Shown: in pieces, positions 1 through 6,175 of the stretch
How positions within the stretch are numbered: position 1 is the stretch's first letter
Layout: the number at the start of each line of letters is the position of its first letter
DNA from: Deltaproteobacteria bacterium
GTDB taxonomy: Bacteria > Desulfobacterota > Syntrophia > Syntrophales > UBA2210
Assembly (NCBI GenBank): GCA_016934695.1
Contig: JAFGSH010000265.1
Span: forward strand, 1 to 7,169
Reading direction: 5' to 3'
DNA: 7,169 nt
Made by a program: the position numbers and the translations under genes
Notes under the pieces: model-generated
The model's input: the letters and a program-made list of their open reading frames with translations, nothing else
Told to the model about the DNA's origin: nothing
Databases searched by the model: none

Positions 1-1064
1 CGAACCTCGACCTGTATAACCCTCAGCATCTCTTCAGGCCGGCGAGCTACGGCGATCTGCTCCGATCCCCGATCAATCAGATGGAACTCATCGGCGTCTC
101 GTCGGGGGGATTCCCGGAGCCCTTCACCTTCGGCCTGAGGGCCTATAATTATTTCCGGAGAACGAGGCCGCGCTACGACATCGTGCACGACAACCAGTGC
201 CTCTCGTACGGGATACTGGGCATCCCCCGTCTCGGCTTTCCCACCGTGGCGACCATCCACCACCCGATCACCGTCGACCGGGATGTGGAGCTCAAATCCA
301 CCCCCTCCCTGTTCAAGAAATTCAAGACATGGAGGTGGTATTCCTTCCTCGGCATGCAGAAGCGCGTCTCGCGCCGCCTCTCCCATATCATCACCGTCTC
401 GGAGTGTTCGAAGCGGGACATCAGCAAGGATTTCGGGACGTCGAGCCGCCGGTTCCGGGTCGTCCCCAACGGGATCAACACGGACTTCTTCTACCCTCTC
501 CCGCACGTGCGGCGCTCCGATGACCAGATCCTGGTGACCAACAGCGCGGACACCCCCCTCAAGGGGCTCAAGTTTCTCCTCGATGCCGTCGCATCGATAC
601 GAAAGAGACGGAAGATAGGATTGACCGTGATAGGGGCGCCGAAGAAGAACGGCGTCATAGAAGGACTCGTCGGGAAGCTGGGCATACGGGACTGCGTCAG
701 GTTCACGGGACGCATCGAGTACGAGGAATTCGCCTCCTACTACGCACGGGCCACGATGGCCGTGATCCCCTCCCTGTACGAGGGGTTCGGGATGCCGGCC
801 GGGGAGGCCATGGCATGCGGTGTGCCGGTGATCAGCACCGTCGGGGGAGCGCTGCCCGAGGTGGTGGGGGATGCGGGCGTCCTCGTCCCGACCGCCGACA
901 GCGGGGCGCTGGAGGAGGCCATCGTCTCTCTCCTCGATGATCCGGAACGGCGCCGCCGGCTGGGGGAGGCGGGACTCAATCGGGTGAAAGGTGCCTTTAC
1001 GTGGAAACACGCGGCGCAGAAGACCGTCGACGTGTATCGGGAAGCGATCGATGCTCACCGCTGA
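1..1064 (+). CDS. Glycosyltransferase family 4 (GT-B fold), 5' partial
   Basis: Predicted retaining GT-B glycosyltransferase that moves a sugar from a nucleotide-sugar donor to a growing surface glycan at the cytoplasmic face of the inner membrane. The reading frame is open from base 3, 26 codons upstream of the first ATG at base 81, so that ATG is internal and the true start lies off the left edge; 353 residues are visible. Family marks: an acceptor-domain segment DIVHDNQCLSYG; the interdomain VVPNGINTDFF motif; and the C-terminal donor-site signature EGFGMPAGEAMACGVPVIS, giving the E-x7-E pair (codons at 780-782 and 804-806) typical of GT4. The extreme N-terminal glycine-rich loop is missing; by comparison with the usual 350-400+ residues, roughly 50 residues may be lost. 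Donor and acceptor sugars cannot be read from the sequence. It overlaps the methyltransferase gene by 14 bp. Confidence 0.95.
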   Translation, partial: NLDLYNPQHLFRPASYGDLLRSPINQMELIGVSSGGFPEPFTFGLRAYNYFRRTRPRYDIVHDNQCLSYGILGIPRLGFPTVATIHHPITVDRDVELKSTPSLFKKFKTWRWYSFLGMQKRVSRRLSHIITVSECSKRDISKDFGTSSRRFRVVPNGINTDFFYPLPHVRRSDDQILVTNSADTPLKGLKFLLDAVASIRKRRKIGLTVIGAPKKNGVIEGLVGKLGIRDCVRFTGRIEYEEFASYYARATMAVIPSLYEGFGMPAGEAMACGVPVISTVGGALPEVVGDAGVLVPTADSGALEEAIVSLLDDPERRRRLGEAGLNRVKGAFTWKHAAQKTVDVYREAIDAHR

Positions 1065-1749
1065 TTTCGAACTGCTCGACATCCGGCCGGGAGACCGCAT
1101 CCTCGATGCCGGGTGCGGCGCCGGCCGCCACGCCTGCGAGGTATTCAGGACCCTGGGGGCGGACGTCGTCGGCGTCGATCTGAATATGGAAGACCTCCGC
1201 AAGGCCTCGTTTATCCTGGGCAACATGGACGGCGGCGGTCGTTCGTGGATGCTGTCGCAGGCCGACGCCACCCGCCTGCCGTTCCGGGACGGGACCTTCG
1301 ACGCGGTCATCTGTTCTGAGGTCCTGGAGCACATCCCCGCGAACCGGGTCGCCGTCGCCGAGTTGGTCAGGGTCCTGAAGCCGGGGAAGAATCTGGTGGT
1401 CAGCGTGCCGCGTTTTCTCCCGGAGCGCATATGCTGGGCGCTTTCATCGGCCTATCACAACGAGCCGGGGGGCCACATACGGATATACACCAAGGGGGAG
1501 ATGCTCTCGCTGCTGGAGGATGCGGGGGCGCGCTGCTGGCGGGTCCGCTACAAACACGCCCTCCACGCGCCGTACTGGTGGCTGAAGTGCATCGTGGGCC
1601 ACAAAAAGGAGACGTCCCGGTGGGTCAATCTCTACAAGAGATTTCTCGAGTGGGACATCATGAAACATCCCCCTCTGACCAGGGGACTGGACAGGATGTT
1701 GAATCCCCTGATAGCCAAGAGCATAGTCTTTTACCTCAGAAAAGGATGA
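1051..1749 (+). CDS. Class I SAM-dependent methyltransferase (Methyltransf_11 type)
   Basis: Predicted Rossmann-fold methyltransferase of 232 residues, probably methylating a sugar or a glycan precursor in the cytoplasm; the substrate is inferred only from the neighbours. Motif I is ILDAGCGAG (residues 17-25), the ribose-binding acid is D43 at the end of VVGVDL, the adenine-side motif is ADATRLPF (71-78), and motif IV/post-IV is FDAVICSEVLEHI (83-95). The C-terminal half, with HIRIYTKGEMLSLLEDAG, follows the usual layout for this family. I chose ATG 1051 because GGGAAG at 1039-1044 sits 6 bases upstream and the protein then begins just before motif I. The upstream in-frame ATG at 991 would add an arginine-rich stretch that is only the glycosyltransferase gene read in another frame. 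The start lies inside the end of that gene (14-bp overlap), which suggests coupled translation. The next gene begins 4 bp after the stop. Confidence 0.94.
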   Translation: MLTADFELLDIRPGDRILDAGCGAGRHACEVFRTLGADVVGVDLNMEDLRKASFILGNMDGGGRSWMLSQADATRLPFRDGTFDAVICSEVLEHIPANRVAVAELVRVLKPGKNLVVSVPRFLPERICWALSSAYHNEPGGHIRIYTKGEMLSLLEDAGARCWRVRYKHALHAPYWWLKCIVGHKKETSRWVNLYKRFLEWDIMKHPPLTRGLDRMLNPLIAKSIVFYLRKG

Positions 1750-1753
1750 CGAC

Positions 1754-2857
1754 ATGGAATTGAAGCTGAACCTTTCGCAGAGAATCGTGGGGCAATTCGT
1801 TGATTGCCGGGAAATGGGCTCGTTTATCGCCGGATTGCAGAGGGAAAGCGGAGAGATTCCATGGTCCGAAGGGGGAAAGACGGATCCGTGGGACCATATC
1901 GAGAGCGCCATGGGCCTCGCCGTCGCCGGATATATCGATGAGGCACGGCGCGCCTATGAATGGATGAAACGGACGCAGCTCGACGACGGGAGCTGGTGGG
2001 CGGCCGTTCGCGACGGCGTCCCGGAGGACCGGAGAAAGGACGCCAATTTTTCATCCTATATGGCGGTGGGGGTCTTCCATCACTACCTGATCACGAACGA
2101 TCGCGCCTTCCTCCGGGATATGTGGCCGACCGTCAGTGCCGGCATCGATTACGCCCTCGGCCTCCAGGCCCCGACGGGCGAGATATACTGGTCGACCGAT
2201 GCCGGCGGCGCCGTGGACCGGATGGCCCTCCTGACCGGTTCCAGTTCCATCTATATGAGCATCAAATGCGCCCTGGCCATCGCCTCGCGGCTGGGAGAGG
2301 ATCGTCCCGACTGGCAGGAGGCGCTCGAACGGCTGGGAAATGCCATCCGCACCCTCCCCAATCACTTCAACATGATCAAATCGCGCTACTCCATGGACTG
2401 GTACTATCCCGTCCTGTGCGGCGCCGTTACCGGAGCCGAGGCCCACAAACGGATCGATAAATCCTGGGGCAAATTCGTGGAACCCGGCTGGGGAGTCCGC
2501 TGCGTCTCGGACCGCCCCTGGGCCACGATGGCGGAGACCTCCGAACTGGTCCTGGCGCTTGCGGCCGTTGAACGGTTCGAAGAGGCCCGGCTCGTCTTCG
2601 GCTACCTCGAGGGGAAACGGTACGACGACGGATCGTACTGGATGGGGGTTACCTTCCCCGACTCGGTCATATGGCCCGAGGAGCGGACCTCCTGGACGGC
2701 CGCCGCCGTTCTCCTGGCCTACGATGCGCTCAACGGCCTGACACCCGCGAGCTGCCTGTTCAGCCACGCCTTCTGGAAGGACAGGGAGATCGGGTGCCCT
2801 GAGGAACCCCGTCCCGAACATTACTCCGTGGAGCGGATCGGAGGAGAGATCCCGTGA
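1754..2857 (+). CDS. Prenyltransferase/squalene-cyclase-like (alpha/alpha) toroid protein
   Basis: A 367-residue soluble protein with no signal peptide or membrane segment, which looks like an (alpha/alpha) toroid of the terpenoid cyclase / protein prenyltransferase superfamily. The evidence is repeated helices ending in QW-like turns: GLQRESGEIPW (27-37), RTQLDDGSWW (73-82), GLQAPTGEIYWS (136-147) and YDDGSYWMG (290-298). Such turns are typical of squalene-cyclase repeats but also resemble glycoside-hydrolase toroids. I do not see the DxDD acid motif of squalene-hopene cyclases, so terpene cyclisation is unlikely. Two aromatic, acidic patches, PWDHIESAMGL (45-55) and WPEERTSWTAAA (307-318), could line a carbohydrate or lipid pocket. 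Automated pipelines tend to call such proteins prenyltransferase or 'phenyltransferase domain'; that name should not be taken as function. Its place between methyltransferase and acyltransferase suggests a glycan-related role. AGGA at 1743-1746 lies 7 bases before ATG. The coding region is certain; the function is not. Confidence 0.85.
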   Translation: MELKLNLSQRIVGQFVDCREMGSFIAGLQRESGEIPWSEGGKTDPWDHIESAMGLAVAGYIDEARRAYEWMKRTQLDDGSWWAAVRDGVPEDRRKDANFSSYMAVGVFHHYLITNDRAFLRDMWPTVSAGIDYALGLQAPTGEIYWSTDAGGAVDRMALLTGSSSIYMSIKCALAIASRLGEDRPDWQEALERLGNAIRTLPNHFNMIKSRYSMDWYYPVLCGAVTGAEAHKRIDKSWGKFVEPGWGVRCVSDRPWATMAETSELVLALAAVERFEEARLVFGYLEGKRYDDGSYWMGVTFPDSVIWPEERTSWTAAAVLLAYDALNGLTPASCLFSHAFWKDREIGCPEEPRPEHYSVERIGGEIP

Positions 2858-3576
2858 GGAGAGACCACCGTCCCTACGCTCTCAAGCAGTGGGATATCAG
2901 GTTCCAGAAGTGGTATGCGGACCGCTTTCTGCGTCCCCAGTTCGAACACCTTGGCAAGAGATGCACCTTCATGAAACCCTGGTACGTCGAGATATTCGGT
3001 GGACCGGTCTTCCTGGGGGAGTGCGCCCACGTCATCGCCGCCCCGGATAAGCGGGTGCGCCTGACCGTATGGACGAGTCCCGGCGAGGAGGGGGCGATAC
3101 GGATCGGAGATTACTGTCTGATCTGTCCCGGCGTCCGGATCAGCGCAGCCACGGAGATCACCATCGGGGACAGCTGCATGATGGCGCACGGCGCCTTCAT
3201 CACCGATTCCGACTGGCACGGGGTGTACGACCGCAGCCGGCCGGTGGGGCAGGCCGCGGCGGTGAGGATCGGGAACAACGTCTGGATCGGGGACAGCGCG
3301 ATCGTCGGCAAGGGGGTGGCCATAGGCGACAACAGCATCATCGGAGCGGGAGCGGTCGTCACGAAGGATATTCCCCCCGATGTGATTGCCGCCGGCAATC
3401 CGGCCGTCGTTGTCAAGAAGCTCGACAGGAGGCGGCGGTTCACAACGCGCGCCGACTGGCTCTCCGACCCCGATGACCTGGCGAGGCGATTCCAACAGCT
3501 CGACCGGGAGCGGATGGGAGGAAATACGGTATCGGGCTGGCTCCGCTCCCTCGTATGTCCTAAAAAGGGGGACTGA
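2854..3576 (+). CDS. Left-handed beta-helix (hexapeptide repeat) acyltransferase
   Basis: Predicted O-acetyltransferase or related acyltransferase of 240 residues, likely adding an acetyl group from acetyl-CoA to a sugar of the surface glycan. Hexapeptide repeats run from about residue 80 to 170: IRIGDYCLICPGVRI, ITIGDSCMMAHGAFI, then after a loop VRIGNNVWIGDSAIVGKGV and IGDNSIIGAGAVVTKDIP, closing with AAGNPAVVVKKL (179-190). The extruded loop holds TDSDWHG, and H122 is the likely catalytic base by analogy with the LacA / maltose O-acetyltransferase group. The first 80 residues are basic and aromatic (QWDIRFQKWY) and the last 50 are charged, both beyond the minimal fold. The start is GTG 2854, overlapping the previous stop as GTGA, with GGAGGA at 2840-2845, 8 bases upstream; both point to translational coupling. 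It is the last gene of the operon, facing AsmA with a 36-bp gap. Confidence 0.93.
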   Translation: MRRDHRPYALKQWDIRFQKWYADRFLRPQFEHLGKRCTFMKPWYVEIFGGPVFLGECAHVIAAPDKRVRLTVWTSPGEEGAIRIGDYCLICPGVRISAATEITIGDSCMMAHGAFITDSDWHGVYDRSRPVGQAAAVRIGNNVWIGDSAIVGKGVAIGDNSIIGAGAVVTKDIPPDVIAAGNPAVVVKKLDRRRRFTTRADWLSDPDDLARRFQQLDRERMGGNTVSGWLRSLVCPKKGD

Positions 3577-3597
3577 AAACCAAGCGCCTCCACTCCC
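3562..3597 (-). terminator. Weak candidate intrinsic terminator for the AsmA gene
   Basis: On the minus strand, just past the AsmA stop, GGGAGTG (3591-3597) can pair with CAGTCCC (3569-3575) with one internal G-G mismatch; CC and a run of five T (3562-3566) follow. The loop is long (15 bases) and the element extends into the 3' end of the acyltransferase gene. The T run makes it a candidate, but the stem is poor. I see no better terminator in either direction in this convergent gap. Confidence 0.22.
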
Positions 3598-3612
3598 GCC
3601 CCGATTATTCCC

Positions 3613-5742
3613 CTATTTCCCGAAGAGCCCCTTGAGGACTCCTTTGATGACCTTCTCCGGATCCGCCGCGGGGAGGGGCTCTTTTCCCGCATCCCCGCCC
3701 GTGAGGATATCCGTGATCTGCTCCGGCGCCTTCAGCGTATCCCTGATCTTCGTTTCGAGGAGGCCCTTCAGATCCGGGGCGAAGCGGGGGGACGAGAAGG
3801 TGCCCGTAATCAGCACCGGGATCGTGAGGCCGGAGCGCTCTTTCGTGTCCTGCTGGCCCTTGAGGGTTGCCACCACTGTGGGCTCCACGCGCAGGTTCAG
3901 GGTCTCGTTGACCAGATCGGCCTTCCCCGCGGCGGCCACGCGCAGGAGCGGAGAGGCCAGCCTCGTCCCGGAGGTGGTCACGACGCCGCTTTTGATCGTG
4001 AACGGGGCCGCAAGCTCACTGAAGTCGGTCTTGGGTTTCTCAGCCGGTTTCTCCGCCCCGAAGGCCGCCTTCACGTTGCGCACCATGCCGGGCAGATCGA
4101 TCCCGACGATGGCCCCGTCCGTGAAATGGAGCGTGCCTTCTCCGTTCAGGGTTCTCTTGATGGTATCGGGGTCATCGCCTTCCATGGTGAGGGCGATGTG
4201 CGCCCACGTCGTTCCCTCCAGAAAATCCTTCTGCATCAGGTCATTCAGAAGGGGGCGCGCCATGACATCGGCCATGTCTATATTCACGCCGGTTTTCGGC
4301 CTGTCCGCCCGCACATCCAGGTCCGCCCGTGCGTCGATGCTCCCCTGGTAGGCCTTCAATGCGCAGGGATCCACGGTGAACACGCCATCCCTTCCCTGTA
4401 TTCTCATCACCACGTCCCGGGCACGCGCGCCCATGACCTTGATCTCGCCCGCCCGCAGTTCCGCGTCCACCACCAGCTTCCGGAGCGGTCCGTAATCTAT
4501 CTTTTTCTGTTCACGGGCGGGGGGCGTCGAAGAGGCGGGCTTATCCCCGGCTACCGATTCCTTTGGCGCAGGAGGTGTTGAAGAAGCGGTTTTGTCCCCT
4601 GCCGGTTTCTTTGACGCAGTCGGCATCGGAGAGGGGGACTTGTCCCCCGTAGGTTCCTCCGACGCGGCGGCCGGGGGCAGATACCGGTCCACATCGATCC
4701 GGTCGATATTCATCCTGAGCGTCACGTCGGGTCTGGCGAAATCCTTCGCCCGCGCCGAAAAGACGATCCTGGACTGGTCCAGTTCCATGATGCCGTCGGT
4801 CAGGGACAGGCTCGCCGGGTTCCCTTTCACAGTGGTTTTTAGACTCACCTTCGTGAGGGCGGTAGGGTCGGCGGTGGCCACGGGAAATTCCCGCCCCAGT
4901 GCGCCCGCCAGCTTGCGCGGTGAAAAGGGGGCAACCTCCACGGCCAGGTCGAAGGCCGGCTGCCGCAGCACGTGACTCACCGTGCCCTTCACCGTCAGGG
5001 CGACCTCCCCGAATGCCTTGACCGCCATATCCAGGGGAACGCTCCCCCCTCCTAATGCCGCGTCCAGGGGACCCGCCGTTCCGTCAAGCTGGAGGGGGTT
5101 CCCGTCGAGCTTCGCGGAGAGCATGATCCGGATGGGACGATCGAGGGACACATCCCTGAGTTCGAGCATCAGGTCCCTGATCTCCCGCCGCTCCCCCGCG
5201 GCCTGGTCGATCCACAAAAGGCCGGCGTTCGAAACCTTCAGCTCGCCGACGGCGATGCTCCTGACGGGAAGCCCGGCGAGGGGGCCTCCCCCGGATTCCG
5301 GCTTCTCCGCTTTTGTCTCTGCCGGCGGCGCCGCGGCCGAGGGTTTCCCCACGGCTTCCCAATTCCCTCTCCCGTCCCTGTCTTTCTCCAGGGCCGCCTT
5401 CAGGCCGTCCATGATAAAGCGTTCGACGTGCACCTCCCCCGACAGGAGGGGCATGAATTTCACCTTCACGTCAAAGGATTCGATCGCCAGCAGGTCCTTC
5501 TCCGTGAATCCCGGCGGGTTGCCCAGGTGAAGATCGGAAAAGGCGACCCCCGCCGAGGGGAAGAGGGAGAGCTTGAGCTCCCCTCCGATGGAAAAGGGAC
5601 AGCCCGTCGCCTGGGATACCTGCTGCTCTATGTAGGGCTTGTATTTCTGGACATCCACAAACAGGGGGATGACGAGCAGGGCGCCGATCACGATCACGAT
5701 CAGCGCGATGATACCGATGGATACCCACTTGACCGCCTTCAT
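3613..5742 (-). CDS. AsmA family protein, inner-membrane anchored, periplasmic
   Basis: Predicted 709-residue AsmA-like envelope protein, related to the AsmA/TamB/YhdP group thought to carry phospholipids between inner and outer membranes. One N-terminal membrane helix (residues 7-29) is followed by the family signature VDVQKYKPYIE (29-39), then IGGELKLSLFPS and FSDLHLGNPPGF, and the GRGNW turn (124-128). An Ala/Pro/Glu-rich linker lies near 133-157. A second linker at 359-407 has three imperfect repeats built on GDK. From about 430 on comes the typical C-terminal AsmA domain, including LNGEGTLHFTDGAIVGIDL. E. coli AsmA is 617 residues, so this one is a little longer because of the linkers. 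I start at ATG 5742 because GGAGG (5749-5753) sits 6 bases upstream and the membrane helix follows at once; the frame stays open back to a TTG at 5850, but that extension has no signal-like character and covers the promoter. Stop is TAG. It appears to be a single-gene unit. Confidence 0.94.
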   Translation of the reverse strand: MKAVKWVSIGIIALIVIVIGALLVIPLFVDVQKYKPYIEQQVSQATGCPFSIGGELKLSLFPSAGVAFSDLHLGNPPGFTEKDLLAIESFDVKVKFMPLLSGEVHVERFIMDGLKAALEKDRDGRGNWEAVGKPSAAAPPAETKAEKPESGGGPLAGLPVRSIAVGELKVSNAGLLWIDQAAGERREIRDLMLELRDVSLDRPIRIMLSAKLDGNPLQLDGTAGPLDAALGGGSVPLDMAVKAFGEVALTVKGTVSHVLRQPAFDLAVEVAPFSPRKLAGALGREFPVATADPTALTKVSLKTTVKGNPASLSLTDGIMELDQSRIVFSARAKDFARPDVTLRMNIDRIDVDRYLPPAAASEEPTGDKSPSPMPTASKKPAGDKTASSTPPAPKESVAGDKPASSTPPAREQKKIDYGPLRKLVVDAELRAGEIKVMGARARDVVMRIQGRDGVFTVDPCALKAYQGSIDARADLDVRADRPKTGVNIDMADVMARPLLNDLMQKDFLEGTTWAHIALTMEGDDPDTIKRTLNGEGTLHFTDGAIVGIDLPGMVRNVKAAFGAEKPAEKPKTDFSELAAPFTIKSGVVTTSGTRLASPLLRVAAAGKADLVNETLNLRVEPTVVATLKGQQDTKERSGLTIPVLITGTFSSPRFAPDLKGLLETKIRDTLKAPEQITDILTGGDAGKEPLPAADPEKVIKGVLKGLFGK
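4523..4669 (-). repeat. Three imperfect tandem repeats (51, 48, 48 bp) in AsmA linker
   Basis: Units lie at 4523-4573, 4574-4621 and 4622-4669. They encode, in protein order, AASEEPTGDKSPSPMP (359-374), TASKKPAGDKTASSTP (375-390) and PAPKESVAGDKPASSTP (391-407). All share GDK followed by Ser/Pro/Thr. The copies differ at many bases while keeping frame, which suggests an old in-frame duplication kept as a flexible spacer between the N- and C-terminal AsmA domains. Confidence 0.85.
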
Positions 5743-5821
5743 CAGCCACCTCCCCGGGGGAGCTTCCCCCGAATCATTCTCCGCCGAACAATTTCGCTGC
5801 CTGTCCTTCGACGCTTGGCGC

Positions 5822-5850
5822 AGTATATCTCTTGAAGGCGAGAACCTCAA
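5822..5850 (-). promoter_or_regulatory. Sigma70-like promoter for the AsmA gene
   Basis: On the minus strand a -35 box TTGAGG (5845-5850) and a -10 box TATACT (5822-5827) are separated by exactly 17 bp. Each box matches the consensus at most positions. The expected transcription start near 5815 gives a leader of about 73 bases before ATG 5742. No other pair this good is seen upstream of the gene. Confidence 0.65.
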
Positions 5851-5858
5851 CCTTCAAG
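5831..5858. promoter_or_regulatory. Perfect 8-bp inverted repeat over the AsmA promoter, possible operator
   Basis: CTTGAAGG (5831-5838) and CCTTCAAG (5851-5858) form a perfect inverted repeat with a 12-bp centre, so half-site centres are 20 bp apart, close to two helical turns. One arm lies in the -35/-10 spacer and the other just upstream of the -35 box. A bound dimer would block or adjust RNA polymerase. A further partial copy, TCTTCAA, follows at 5860-5866. No matching regulator gene is in the window. Confidence 0.4.
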
Positions 5859-6173
5859 TCTTCAAATGAATCTAGGAAGAAAATCACGGATTGCCGCTTG
5901 AAAGCCCGCCGCAGAATTCCTTGACAAAATAATATCATGGGGTTAGTGGGTTAATAGTTTTTGGTCTTTATATTTTGATTTGCTTATGAACGGCTGTAAC
6001 CAAAGGGGGATTATGGTCCGATCATCAAAGCCCTGTTTCTCACAGCGAGAGATGGAGCTTTTGTGTTTTGTGGGTAGTCTGGATTAGTGGGGGCGTAGTG
6101 TGGTGGCTACCATGGTGAAGCCACACTGGTTTCTGTCGAGCTAAAATAGGTAAGGTGTCCCCAGATTGGCCAA
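5859..6173. other. AT-richer intergenic stretch without a convincing gene
   Basis: The gap between the AsmA promoter and the LEA14-like gene is clearly less GC-rich than its surroundings: bases 5941-6000 contain 20 G/C of 60 (33%), against 40 of 60 for bases 2101-2160. It holds a stem-forming inverted repeat at 6097-6127, a 12-bp palindrome at 6164-6175 and one small reading frame (ATG 5986 to TAG 6085-6087, 33 residues, no ribosome site). I do not recognise a riboswitch, tRNA or intact mobile element here. It may be a decayed insertion or an unrecognised regulatory RNA. Confidence 0.5.
6097..6127. repeat. Inverted repeat (7 bp arms) with nested palindrome
   Basis: AGTGTGG (6097-6103) pairs with CCACACT (6121-6127); two further pairs (CT 6107-6108 with AG 6119-6120) are possible with a 3-base bulge. 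The loop contains the 8-bp palindrome ACCATGGT (6109-6116). No T run follows on either strand, so it is not a standard terminator. Confidence 0.5.
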
Positions 6174-6175
6174 TC
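6164..6175. repeat. Perfect 12-bp palindrome at the end of the LEA14-like gene
   Basis: GATTGGCCAATC is fully self-complementary and overlaps the stop codon of the LEA14-like gene (6174-6176). It directly abuts GGTGTCCCCA at 6154-6163. With no loop it cannot form a usual hairpin, so a protein-binding site or the edge of a short repeated element is more likely. Confidence 0.45.

Noticed and set aside
991..1050. Upstream in-frame ATG at 991 as the methyltransferase start
   Set aside because: It adds 20 arginine-rich residues that are the glycosyltransferase gene in another frame; ATG 1051 has GGGAAG 6 bases upstream and fits the fold boundary.
2051..2821. Minus-strand open frame of 256 codons opposite the toroid gene, and a 224-codon one at 2821-3495
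   Set aside because: Antisense shadows typical of GC-rich genes; Gly/Arg/Pro/Asp-rich translations with no fold signature.
3386..4351. Long plus-strand open frame across the acyltransferase end and AsmA (321 codons)
   Set aside because: Serine/arginine-rich shadow of two real genes, with no domain, crossing a convergent gap.
5743..5850. 36-residue N-terminal extension of AsmA to a TTG at 5850
   Set aside because: The extension covers the promoter, lacks any signal-like character, and ATG 5742 has a strong ribosome site directly before the membrane helix.
5921..5956. Plus-strand TTGACA (5921-5926) as a promoter
   Set aside because: No -10-like hexamer at 16-18 bp; the nearest TTAATA is 24 bp away, and no plus-strand gene follows.
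6097..6127. Inverted repeat as an intrinsic terminator for the LEA14-like gene
   Set aside because: No T run on either strand, the stem is short with a long loop, and it lies about 50 bases past the stop.
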